Shown piece after piece: positions 33,142 through 44,331 of a DNA stretch of 64,000 bases. Below the pieces are notes generated by a model, which was not told the DNA's origin, ran no database searches, and saw only the letters and a list, made by a program, of their open reading frames with translations. Made by a program: the position numbers and the translations under genes. Numbering within the stretch: the first letter of the stretch is position 1; the number at the start of each line of letters is the position of its first letter. Source of the stretch: Mucor racemosus (Eukaryota; Mucoromycota; Mucoromycetes; Mucorales; Mucoraceae); the NCBI GenBank assembly GCA_027405735.1, contig JAPEHQ010000020.1:310001-374000 (forward strand), in the 5' to 3' direction.

Positions 33142-36100
33142 TCAATCTTTTGCATTTGAAACATCGCTTTCAGTTATTTCTTCAGGTCCCATATATTGGT
33201 TTGTTAAGAAATCAAATTCTTCTTGTTGTTGTGTTGCTTGATAAATATGATACGGTACCATCATTTTAGTTGATTTATCCGCTGAACCTTCTTCTTCTTT
33301 ATGACATATATTTACAGTTTGATTTATTAGTTTTTTCAAGAAAACTCGAGTGGCCTATAAAAAAAATCATCTGTTAAAAAACCATGGTTTAAGTTTCTTA
33401 ATATGGTTTTTACCTGTGTCAAAATGTTTCCAACAACAAGCCGTTGTTTCATAGCAGATGCTAGATCAAAGCTGGATGTTGGACCTTGCAAATTACCATC
33501 TTTACCCAGCAGCATATCATTGGCAATAACACTTTTTAATCGAAGTTGACCTACAACAGACCATATCCAATCCAATGATCGTTCATTGGCTACGTCCATT
33601 ATATCATCATCAAGTGTACATTTCCGTACCCTTTCTAAAATATCCTGTCGTCGATTCACTTCTTCTTTTTTAGGTGCTGGACCATCATCCATATCGACAT
33701 CTATATCCATATCATCATCTAAAAACAAAGTATTAATAAAATGAATTTTGAACATTTACAATAAATGTGTACCTGAATCTATTATTTGATCCCAACCAGA
33801 TTCCAACGTTCCTAACAACTTGGTAACGCTTGTCGTACTGTTTATACCACCACGTTTCCTACTACTATTCCAACCTTTTGGTCTACGAGGACAATGATCA
33901 TCAATTGTTTCATCATGTCCATCACGCAAACTTCCACAAAATTTACAATATCCCGTCGGAAGATCAGATTCTCGTGCATCTTCGATAGTGTCAGATTTAA
34001 TAGGCGTATATTTGTTAGTTCTGCACCATAAAACGACATCTTTAGTGGTTAATGCTTCAGCGGCAAGACGTAAAACATTGTCGTTGACTTCATATGCTCT
34101 CTTTTGAGTTTCTAATCGCAAGATTCTGGCACGGTGCCATTCTAAAGCCTTTCGCTTGCCTACTGACCATTCGAAAAACATTTTGGAACTAGTTGCACAA
34201 CTGTAAGGAAGTACCGTGCCATGAGAGCCTATCATCCAGAGAAGTTAGGCAATGTGGATTCATTTGCAGTAAAAATTTAGTTAGTTTACCTGCTCTGACA
34301 ATGGGTAATCTCCTCACAGATTCTTTTAAAATGCCATTCAAAAGGCTCATTTTTTGCTTGACAGCCATCGATGCAATTACTTCGGTGTCCTGTTGTTTTT
34401 GTTGCTGTTGTTGCTGTAGTGTAGATTGAGGTGCTGTTGGTGCTGTTGATGCTGCTGAATCATTTATTAAAGGTGTTCCAACGGCTGATGTTTGCGCTGA
34501 TAAAGAAGTAGGTGTGCCTGCCGCTGATGGTGTTGGGGCTGGCGAAGATGTATCTTTGAAATCTGTATTACGATCCAATTCAATTTCTATATTTCGTTCA
34601 CCACCAAGCAACTGCTTCCCCGAATGGGAATTATCCAATTTTAAATGATGAATCAAGTCAACAGCCTTATTACGGCGTTTATCTACAAAGAATAATTGGA
34701 TTCGAATAGGGAATTCACCCCAACCAAATCGAGTTAATTTGAAAGGTGGCTCTGTTACATCGACAACATCGTTTGGCTTATAGCTGGGATGTAAGTGAAA
34801 TCGCACACATGTAATAAATGCTCCTACTTCTTGTTTGGATTGAGGTGGCTCAACAACGTAAATCATCCATTTGTGTGTAAATTGCTTTAATGTTGGATCT
34901 CGACGTTCTACAAAACATATAAGTAACACAAAAAAGTATATGCAATTTCTTTGATCTGTACCTGGTGCTATATATTTACTGACATTGCCTACAAGAATTC
35001 TTCGCTTGATATAGAAACGAGATCCAATATCGGCTGTATTGCCTGAAGACATGGCAGCTGCAAATGATTCTATTTTCGTTGGTTCTTCAGCTTTCTCTGG
35101 CTCTTCAACTGTTTCATTATTGTTGTTAATTGATGCTTCTCGTTGGGTCTCATTTTTTTCTTCCAATGAAGGTTGGTCTGATTGAATGGGAGTTTCGACT
35201 GCTTCTATAGGCAAACTAACTTCATCTGCTTTCGGTGGTGATTCTACAGTTTTGGCTATATTTTCACTTGTATCGACTTTAACAATTTGCTGATCATTGG
35301 CATTATCTGTCACTTGTGCAATATTCGATACGCCTGCTGAATTATTTACAATTGGTGTTTGAGTAACTGAAACTGTGTTATTGTTATCATCAATATTTGC
35401 AATTTCTTCTGCAGCTGCTTTCAACGATGATTTCCTCTCGTTTTCCAACTCCATATCTACATCTTCTTCAAACACTTTGATGGAAGGCTATCGAAATCAA
35501 ACAAAAATTTAGTCGATTTTCATATAAAATATATCTACAAGATTTTACTCTTTCTAATTTCTTTTGGGATTGCTTTGATGCTGAAGGCACTAAATTCATA
35601 ACTGGTCTTAATCTAGCAGGATGATCCATTGGCACTTCTGATTCATCGACAGGTGTACCACATTGCAACATGACTTGTTCATAAGGTCCAAATTCTAAAA
35701 TATGCGAAATACGACAATGGTTTAAAAAACCTTGCAGATTTGCGAAATCGTCTCTATGACAAGCTGGACATGCCAAACTACAGATAAGCAATTAAGTTAT
35801 GCATCACAATACACACAAATCAGAAATTTACCTGACGAAAACACCATCATTTCTTCTACCGTACAATTTACTCTTTTCAGACAATCGATATGTTTTACGT
35901 TTAGGTACATTTGGTGAAGAACCATTAATTTGAGAGAAAAGTGCTTGTGATCCACCATTATAATACATGGCAGAACGCCGGGTATAATGCGCTGCTTCAG
36001 GCATTGATGCAGCCATTGATTCTATGAATACAAATGCATCAGTAACTAGGTAATATTGCTTTGATTACTGCGAATTACCATTCTCAACAGCTAATTTAAG

Positions 36101-36315
36101 GTCTTGAAGTGCGCTTTCTGCTTTAGCAATCTCATTTCTAATAGTTGCAACTTCTCTTTGTTTAAGGTATATTTCCAAATCAAATTGGTGGTCTATAATA
36201 TCTACAATTTTCTTTTTTGTTTCTTCGTCTATTTAATATAAATTGATATAAATTTACGATGGGGTTTGGATTATTATTTTCTATTATTATTTTTACCTCT
36301 TGGTATTGATTCCAT
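33142..36315 (-). CDS. YEATS-domain chromatin protein, YEATS2-like
   Basis: Nine exons in phase: 36297-36315, 36079-36228, 35832-36021, 35549-35777, 34962-35487, 34290-34907, 33773-34228, 33414-33718 and 33142-33354, giving about 901 residues. Order: a coiled-coil start; a C2H2-like segment CPACHRDDFANLQGFLNHCR; a long acidic Ser/Thr linker; a YEATS domain in exons 5-6 (RFYIKRRILVGN, TLKQFTHKWMIYV, CVRFHLHPSYKPNDVV, FKLTRFGWGEFPIRIQLFF); an Ala/Gln-rich linker; a conserved C-terminal region (WHRARILRLETQKRAYEVND, LWCRTNKYTPI, a CKFCGSLRDGHD zinc-type site); and a histone-fold-like end (RVFLKKLINQTVNICH). This is the architecture of YEATS2, the acyl-lysine reader of ATAC-type acetyltransferase complexes. 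It should act in the nucleus on acetylated or crotonylated H3. Confidence 0.88.
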
Positions 36316-36694
36316 TGCTTTTTTGGAGGTGGATCTACTTGTCGTAGCTCCTTGGCTCTTTATTTATGAATACGCGTATATGAATAATCAATAGATAAAC
36401 AAGATAGCTTGACTTTTTTATGTGGATTTTTGTTTTATACGGGGTGGCAAAAAAGTTTTTTATTTATTTTACCTTAAATTACTTGAATTGCCCTAATAAA
36501 AAGTCCGGTCCGATGACCTTTTTAATGTAGAATAACTTGAAAAAAAAAAAAAAAAAAAAAAAAAAAACTAAATGAAACTTGCTTTTCTAGGGAAAAAATA
36601 TAGCAAAGAAGCTGACTATATAATGCATTCATCGCAAAAATGAAATTAGTGTTTTATTTATGAAAATTTGAGAAAAAATCCTTTAGACAGAAGC

Positions 36695-38490
36695 TTATTG
36701 TTCAGAATCCCAGAATGAGGCAGAAAAACTATCCGCCGATTTGAACAGGCGCAATTGCTCCCTAACATCTTCCAGCATTTCTTGTGCCATCAAATACATT
36801 TCTGTCCCTTCTTTGTTGTACATGAGCGAATTGGTTAGCATTAATACAATATCCCTCTCGAATTCTGTTGTAGTTTTAACAATCTAACAAATGATATTTA
36901 TATCAATATTCCAAATTTGTCTATTGTCGATCTAACACTTACTCCGTCTCTCACTCTATTTTTGATGGTTTTGAGATATAATGGTTGTTTGACCACTTTA
37001 TCATACATGGGCGCATAAGATTTCTTGATTGGATTCATAAACATAGTACCATTTTTATGGTTTGCAATTTCTTGCCATAAAAGATTGATGTTTTTCTGCC
37101 ATGCTTTTTGTCTTTGCTCGCTATTACGTTTAGATGTGGGTGTATTTGTTTCACTGCCTGTAAGATCATCATCTTCAGGTGTCTGGATATTTGACTTGGA
37201 TATAGGTGATACTAAATACAACATTTAAGAATAAAGCGCAGATTAACAGATAAAAGGTAAACTTACTAGAATGAGTTTGATGCAATTTCAAAGGTGATGG
37301 TGATTCTTTAGGTATAATAATTTTGGGTAGTTGCATATGTTGCAATGATTTAGGCTCTTCTTGTTCTTCGGTATTGTCTTTTGTTGTCTTTGTAAACTCT
37401 TCCCCCGTAAATTTCGGCGAATTTGCTTGGACATCTGTTTCTATTACATCGTTTACAATGGGATGATTTAATAATGTGTGCTGTTGATTATCTATTTGTG
37501 AATTATGATCTATTTCTGAAATGGGGTTGCTCTCATTATTCAGGCCTTTATCTGTAGGCTTTTCCTGATTTACGGTATCTACTACAATTTTCTCGGCAAT
37601 GAAGCCTTCATCTGCTACATCCGTATGAGTATCTGAGATAGCAATTGATAAAACTTGCTCCTCCTGACTCAATTCGCTTAGGCGAGATCTTTTGAGTAAA
37701 TGCGGTTCTTGTGCAATTGCATCACTACTGGTGCGCTTTAATCGATTCTCTTGCAATATCAATTTGGAATCAGGAATCTCGTTTTCTATTGAATATTTTT
37801 TTTCGCCAAGTTGCGCATTGCTCATCTCTTCTGGTGCTGTTGCTATATTCTCTTTTGTATCATTTATGCCTGGATTATCTATATCATTGATAATTGGTGT
37901 TGATTCTGGTTGCTTTGCCACGACGTTGCTGCTGTTGTCTAAATCAGTTGCCATGGAACCTGAATTTTTGGCAGCTGATGAATCAACTTTAAATCTATGG
38001 TCCCATTCTCCTGATTTGATTGAGTGTATTTCAGTTGTAAGTTGATCAAATTCCTGCTGATCTTGTACAAGACGGTTTTTGATCTCTTCAACTCTCTGTA
38101 AATATAAATGTCTCGCTAGTCGAACAACGACTGGCATATCATTCTTAATATCATGTCGAAGTGCTTGTCTGTGCCATTTTGCTTTGTTAGATTGTATATA
38201 TTTTTATATCGATGTGTAAACTTACGACTCTGCCTGTAAATTCTCGACAAGGAGATAATATTGATAAGAACAGTTCTATAGATTATATCAGTATACATTT
38301 GCTATTTTCAGTAACTGTTATATACCTTTTGGCTATAAAAATCAGGGGATCGTTCTATATTTTGCAATTGAACAAGATCGTGCTGTTTTATTACACGAGC
38401 AACTTGAAACCACATATTTTCGCCATACTTGTAAACTGCTTGTGTTAAAAGTAATTTCTCAAGTATTGTCCATTCACTATGAGATGACAT
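36695..38490 (-). CDS. BRD8-like bromodomain protein (NuA4/TIP60 subunit type)
   Basis: Minus-strand gene with at least five exons; clear ones are 38326-38490, about 38226-38275, about 38190-37264, about 37215-36930 and about 36890-36695. The N-terminus (MSSHSEWTILEKLLLTQAVY, then GENMWFQVARVIKQ) is the SANT/Myb-like module seen at the start of BRD8. Next come a basic helix (RLARHLYLQRVEEIKNRLVQ), a long acidic linker, and a C-terminal bromodomain: SYAPMYDKVVKQPLYLKTIK, then VLMLTNSLMYNKEGTEMYLM with the acetyl-lysine-binding Asn. S. pombe Bdc1 and human BRD8 are NuA4/TIP60 subunits; the same role is inferred. The short second exon does not join the third in phase with simple GT-AG sites, so that junction is uncertain. 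ATG at 38490 is preferred over an upstream hydrophobic extension. Confidence 0.82.
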
Positions 38491-38658
38491 TTTTAAATAA
38501 AAATTGACAATACTAATCAAAAAGAAAACAAACAAAAAAAACTTCAACATGCCAGCGCGTTTTCATGAAGCTCTTATATAAACTCTGAAAATCTGTGTGA
38601 CATCATGAAAGGTTTTACAGAATTACATTTTTATTCATAAATTTGTACAACATTCTAT

Positions 38659-39486
38659 CTATTTTTCTTGATCTTCATCTTCTATGGACATGGGCTGAGT
38701 AGGATCCGTTGAAACAGAGTTCCATAATCCTTCTAAATCATAACGCTCTCTCATTTCAGGTGTGAATAAATGCACAATAATACGGCCTAAATCGATTAGA
38801 AGCCAGCCAGATTTATCGCTTCTTCCTTCGATATAAGGTATAGGTTGTTCTTTCAAATTGCTAGGATTTGAATGAATTGCCTTTTTAACAACACCACCAA
38901 CATGCTCTGCTACACTGCTAAGATATTTATCTCCCTTAGCACTAGATGCAACAATCATATATTCGGCCCAATCACATTTTTCACGGACATCAATGATTTT
39001 GACATTATCCAATTTACTTTCCTCCAACAAGCTACAAACTGTCTCTGCGGTTAACTTTCCAGACTCCATCAGCTCTTTAGATGCTTGCTGTAATGCTAAT
39101 CGATCCTCTAAATGATCGCCTAATGCTTGTCGCTGCCACATAGGTATAAAATCCTTCTCTGATAATTGCTTTTCTTCGGCGTATTCTGGATCGACAAACC
39201 AATCAGTATCTACTTGTTCATCCTTCTCATCAAACTCTGCTCCATCAGTCTCTTCAGGATAAAGTTCAGGGAAGTCTTTGGGATCAATTTCTTCGATATC
39301 TTCCTTTTCTTCGGTTTTTTTCTCTTCATTAGCAAAGGAAGTTACTGAGAAATGATGATGTTGATGCCATGTAAAGTTAGAAAAAGCAGGTTTTGCATAG
39401 ATACGACTACGGTTGATAGTAATTGATTTGTGGAAAATAGGTGCTTTCAAACTTTGCGCTGCGAGATGTTTAGTTAAACGAAACAT
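38659..39486 (-). CDS. Mitochondrial ribosome silencing factor, RsfS/Iojap family
   Basis: A single exon of about 275 residues. The start at 39486 (MFRLTKHLAAQSLKAPIFHK) gives a basic, acid-free presequence; an upstream in-frame ATG at 39537 would bury it. An acidic linker (WFVDPEYAEEKQ) precedes the conserved Iojap/RsfS domain at about residues 150-260: VCSLLEESKLDNVKIIDV, CDWAEYMIVASSAKGDKYLS, GWLLIDLGRIIVHLFTPEMR. Members bind ribosomal protein L14 of the large subunit, blocking premature subunit joining and aiding assembly. The W-x-L-x-D-x-G-x-x-x-x-H-x-F signature is intact. It is transcribed in the same direction as the upstream-reading neighbours and ends 169 bp before the BRD8-like start. 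Confidence 0.92.
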   Translation of the reverse strand: MFRLTKHLAAQSLKAPIFHKSITINRSRIYAKPAFSNFTWHQHHHFSVTSFANEEKKTEEKEDIEEIDPKDFPELYPEETDGAEFDEKDEQVDTDWFVDPEYAEEKQLSEKDFIPMWQRQALGDHLEDRLALQQASKELMESGKLTAETVCSLLEESKLDNVKIIDVREKCDWAEYMIVASSAKGDKYLSSVAEHVGGVVKKAIHSNPSNLKEQPIPYIEGRSDKSGWLLIDLGRIIVHLFTPEMRERYDLEGLWNSVSTDPTQPMSIEDEDQEK

Positions 39487-40632
39487 TTTATATGATATGT
39501 CAAAAGTGGGAGGGAGAGAGGTAGGGTACCCCATCAATGCAAGCTACGAATAAGTAGCAAAAAGTCAACCGCCAAAAAATGCCGGACAATTGCTATAAAT
39601 CGCCGGGCAAGTCGAAAGCCCTGGTCACATAATTTTTTGTAATGATACAGGTTTTCTTCTTGAAATTCAAAACAAGCAAAAATGAAATCTAACAAAATAA
39701 GAATGCAAATCCATACAAGCTGTGAATAATTTTTAGGAAGTGTTATTTCTTGACGCTAGTGTTTAATATAAACATTTATTTCTTATGAACTAAGCTCATG
39801 CTCAAAATACTCAAAATTGAAAAGTATATGTAATTAATATCTACAGGGAAGTTCAATTAGATTAACATTTGAAATAATACCTGAAACCAGTTTAATCTTG
39901 TACAAATTCCTTTCTCATCGTCTCTAAATTCCATTCTCATTGTATCCCAATTTCAACCTCACTCTATCTAAGTCTCAATTCTCATTCCATATAAATCTCT
40001 CTCTCATTTCATCCCAATTTTTACATAATTCGTCTAAATTTAAAATAGAAATACTATAGGGAATCATAAGGACAAAATAAAATGAAATAGCTTCTTTACA
40101 ACGGCGAATTTCACCCCTGAGAAGCTCAGAGGAATGACAATGTGTATAATAAAGAAAATTGGTTAATTGTCCATGAATGTGGAGCTTCATTCAAGACAAT
40201 AGAGAAACTAGCCATCACTTCATGATATAAAAACATGATGTATCTACTATTGACCATTACCTGCGCACTAAAAGTAGCATCTCAATCCAAATGAACTTGC
40301 TTCTTTCGTCCTTTGTGTGTTAAACCCTCTAAGCTATAAAAAGAATATTTGCAACCATCATTGGTGTTTCAATAGGAGGCAAGTTCAGCCGGAAAAAGGA
40401 AAAAAACTAACGTTCATTAAAAATAACTACGGTAAAAAACCGTTACACAGCAACCACTGACAAAATGAAATTATGAAATTATGAAGCAAGGCCATTACTA
40501 ATACGTTTGCATGTTGGGCATAAAATAATACATAAATGTAAGAACTTTTTATTAACATGTAAATAGAAAAAAAAATCTATGAATTTATAAGTGGAGTGAA
40601 TTTACAATTTGATACAAGTTCCTGAATGATAT
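39487..40632. other. Intergenic region, no gene supported
   Basis: About 1.1 kb. It contains short imperfect repeats of TCTCATT...TCCCAATTT around 39910-40020 and one unsupported ORF (39975-40190). No splice structure or protein family is visible. Confidence 0.5.
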
Positions 40633-41133
40633 TTAGCATGGGGATTCCAATGGTAAAAATAGATTTCCAAGTGGATGATTGACATGAATTCGGCTAGGAA
40701 CGTACACCTGTGTAGGGTATGATTCATTTGAGGTATAAGGGTTATGGCTGACATATCGATTAAGTTGATTATCGACTGCGAAATCTTGACATTCGTCATT
40801 AGTAGGTTGAATTTCTTGATCACCACTGCAGTATTTCATTGTTGTATCTGTTAAAACATACATAATTTTATCCACACTATCATCTGAACTACATTCCTCA
40901 GATAACATGTGTTGTTCCTTGGGTTTTTCAATAGATTCTAGCCAGCTTTCTATAGAAAGAAGATCCACTATACCTTCATTTCGAATCATAGTAGCAGCAG
41001 CAAATCCAATCATACAACGGGCAGTAGGATCATTGTCAATAACATGTTTATATTGCCCAACAAGCAAGTTAAATTTTTCAATAGTAGTAATAGTAGCAGT
41101 GCAATTCTCAGTTTGTGGAAGAATAAAAGGCAT
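40633..41133 (-). CDS. Hypothetical protein, 166 residues
   Basis: A single exon. The start (MPFILPQTENCTATITTIEK) lies about 75 nt downstream of a CATATAAAAAG element at about 41207-41216. The first half is helical (FNLLVGQYKHVIDNDPTARC, IGFAAATMIRNEG). The second is acidic then Asn/Pro/Tyr-rich (VSHNPYTSNESYPTQVYVPS). No signal peptide or transmembrane segment. I recognise no family. Promoter spacing and amino-acid composition argue that it is a real gene. Confidence 0.55.
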   Translation of the reverse strand: MPFILPQTENCTATITTIEKFNLLVGQYKHVIDNDPTARCMIGFAAATMIRNEGIVDLLSIESWLESIEKPKEQHMLSEECSSDDSVDKIMYVLTDTTMKYCSGDQEIQPTNDECQDFAVDNQLNRYVSHNPYTSNESYPTQVYVPSRIHVNHPLGNLFLPLESPC

Positions 41134-41493
41134 CAGATAAGTTTGTGAAAATCAAAAAAGAAAAATGTAAAAAAAAAAAAAAAAAATCAAGGGATATTTC
41201 AGCTTGCTTTTTATATGGATTTGATGATACAAAAAAGGGAAAAAAATGCTAAAACATCCAATCAAAAAGATTTGGACAGTTTGATAGCTAAAAGATCATT
41301 TATTAAGGATATTATAAACAAATTGTAAAGGGATACGAAGAAAAGCAGGAGAAATACATTTAAGTGTTCCCCATCACCATCTTCATGGAAATAATCGAAA
41401 CTATTAACAGGCTACTTGTAGTGTTTCTTTCCTCAAAAGTCAAAATTTTCCTCATCTCATCAGGACCGACACCCTTTTCTTCTTATTCCTCTT

Positions 41494-43102
41494 TTATTCT
41501 TTATCATCACTTTCACCATCTTTGCCGTTGCCTTTCCCGCCTTTGCCGCCCTTTTTCTCACTGTTCCATTGATGAACCCAATGCTTAACCTTATGTCTGT
41601 GCCGAGGATCACGACCACCAGCAACAATCTCGGATGTAGTAGCTATTTCGGTATATGTTATTACAGCATTAACCAACTTAGTCTAAAATGATATAAACAC
41701 AGGGCAGTATTTCGGTAACTTTACCTTCCGTTCCCGTAACTTGTTCAGTTGTTAATTCCGAGATTCTTTGGCGACGCCTAAGCTTCTTGGTTGATTTGGT
41801 CTGGGCAGTAGCAGCAGCACAACCTACAAATGTTTGGCATTTTTCATTTCCAGAGAACAAATAGTCTTTGATTTGTACATTATTATCATTAGATTCATAG
41901 CTATTAGCAATGATTTGACCACTGAAAGAACCACTTGATGTATCAATAATATGAGCTGTATAAATTTTATTAATAAAAAATGCAAGGGTATTTATCAGGT
42001 CATGTATATATTGTCATAAGACGTTACCTTGGGGCGCAAGAACCATTCCTGATAAAGATTCGTGAGAGCTACGCTTTAATGTGAACTTTCCTTCAGGGAT
42101 GTATACACCTTCCTTGTTGACTGCATAGAAGTTATAAATTGTATTACAAGCATTTAAACCAGCACTGGGGTTTCTAGTGCTAACATCAAATGTTTCTCCA
42201 TCTATAACGGGCACCTATTCAACGAGTTAATTTATCAATTTCAAAAAAAAAAAAAAAAAAAAAAAGACCCCTTACATTGAAAACAACCATCTTGTCATTA
42301 GGAAATACTTGTTCAACAGGGCCAGTCCAAGTACCATTACCAAGCATCATTGCATTGACATCAGATAAAGCTGCTCTTGGTATCTCGCACATATGATCAC
42401 TTGCACAATTAAAATAATTCTTTGCCTCACATGTAGCATGGTTACAAACGACAGGCATGCTGAACAAATTAAAAGGTTGCTTGACTTTAACACCTTCAGC
42501 AACGATACTCACAATAACACCCATTTCGTTAATATTCCAGTTAGGAAGCATACTGGCGATATGTTGAGACATGCCCATTGCATTAGAACGAGTTTTCTCA
42601 AAATCAAAATCAGTGGCAGTTTCCTTGACAGAACATTCTTTTAGAGGTGTTACTATATTTTCATTCTTCAATACATTGGCAAATCCATTGACCTTGATGA
42701 AAGAGCTATGGCTATCACCTCTAAGTATAAGTCCATGATGTCCAAATACAGAATCTGTTTCTGCTGCACAGGTCATTACGTTTCTTTGATTGATAAATGC
42801 ATCATCAGATATGAATGATCCTCCAATAGCCAAGGGGCCTTGAGAGCCGGCATGTTTACCAGATTTGAAATCACCAAAAAAGACACCATTAAATTTAGTC
42901 AACTATATAACTTGTTATGAAATGACATTAAAGTTACAATTATTGGTACTGTATTTACCATTTGTGCTTCAGTTGATAAAGAAGTCAATAAACTGCAAAC
43001 ATCTTCAACTGAGGCCTCGGTAATTTGGCTTGTGGAAGCCGCATTGACCCCAAGAGCCCACGCCGCCAAAACTAGCGATAAATTTATTAATTGGTTTTTC
43101 AT
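41494..43102 (-). CDS. Secreted choice-of-anchor-A-like protein
   Basis: Five exons: 42959-43102, 42276-42902, 42028-42214, about 41700-41955 and 41494-about 41682. The N-terminus MKNQLINLSLVLAAWALGVN is a signal peptide (cleavage near residue 21). The body resembles the choice-of-anchor A fold: NGVFFGDFKSGKHAGSQGPL, AIGGSFIS, GLILRGDS, PEGKFTLKRSSHESLSGMVL, and HIIDTSSGSFSGQIIANSYE. Cysteines and a Lys/Gly-rich C-terminus (KKGGKGGKGNGKDGESDDKE) follow. Such domains occur in secreted or surface proteins; a wall or spore-coat role is a guess. The last exon junction is not a clean in-phase GT-AG: the intron runs from near 41700 to 41683 or slightly more, so the model there is uncertain. AGTATAAAAC lies 60-69 nt upstream. 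Confidence 0.75.
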
Positions 43103-43160
43103 TATAATTCTAGACAAATGTTTTGGTAAAGACAAAAGAAAACGAAAAATGGCTTGTGTC

Positions 43161-43170
43161 GTTTTATACT
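43161..43170 (-). promoter_or_regulatory. TATA-like element of the choice-of-anchor-A-like gene
   Basis: AGTATAAAAC on the minus strand, about 60 nt upstream of the ATG at 43102. Confidence 0.4.
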
Positions 43171-44331
43171 CTTGCATTGTTTTATGCTTTGTTTACCAAA
43201 ATTATACAAAAATGCCAATGTTTTTTTTCGCATTCCAGGTTCGTTTCATGATAGGTTGATCATTGTGTATAGAACAATCTTAAATAAACTTTGTATCATT
43301 ATAGACCGAACCGTTTTTATAAACTTTTTGAAAGCTGTGGAATCGACGAAGTGGATTTTATGTAATTTTACAATGATTATATATGATTTAGAGCATAACA
43401 CAATTTTTTTAAGGTCATGTGCTCTATAAACATAAATTATAAATCATAAACAATTCACGAGAAATTCTGACGTGCAGTTAGTTATATATCGTATCGAATA
43501 CACTATTAAAATTATGGAATATTTGGAGAATTTGAGTTTTGGAATGAAATATGAGATAATATATATGTGCATACAATATTCTGCAAGTTTGAGCATTGCA
43601 TGCATACTTTACCATATGTAAACAAAGTAATACTTTAAAATCAGTTTATTTTTTGTCAAATTAAGACTTTGGAAATGACACACATGTATATTGTTCGCAA
43701 ACAAATCTAACTTTCCAATAAAGTCTGTCGTATACGAGCTCTATATTAGAATAATTGTAGAATATGAGTATAATATACACAAAAATGCAAATGATCGAGT
43801 ATCATTTATACTATAACAGGAAGAAGTTTCGGCCTGCGAGAAGCCTTATGCATAAAGTAGCATATATACCAGATGCTTTCTACCATAGAAATAATTATAT
43901 TTTATTTATCAACATCTTCTATATTTCTGTATATCAAACTAGAATATTTCGTTGTCATGTTTGAGCATTGAATCTGCATAAACTTTAATGGAAAAAAGAC
44001 AAGACAATCATTCTAAGGATATTAAAACTTTCTCGCTATTCAATGAACTTTTCGAGAAAAGCTCCCTAAAATTAAGTATTAATTAGTATGCATGTTTGAA
44101 TTTGCTCAACTGACAATTGTGTAGTATATATACAGATTATAATAAAAAAATTTTAAAAGGCTTTAAAGAAATATAATCTTGTGTATTGGGCAGAAAATAG
44201 CAGATAAGGATCTTTTTATTATACAAAGCCTACAATGCCTATGTACAGATATTCTACTCCAAATATAATAAAAAAATAATTCCCGTTTATTTATACTTTG
44301 TATATAGTATTTCTGCCGTATATTACATAAC
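43171..44331. other. AT-rich intergenic region
   Basis: No gene recognised. Short ORFs at 43154-43429 and 43764-43964 have no protein-like composition. The region leads into the second copy of the non-coding duplication. Confidence 0.5.

Noticed and set aside
39975..40190. 71-codon minus-strand ORF in the 39.5-40.6 kb gap
   Set aside because: Lies in a region of imperfect TCTCATT/CCCAATTT repeats, with no promoter or family signal.
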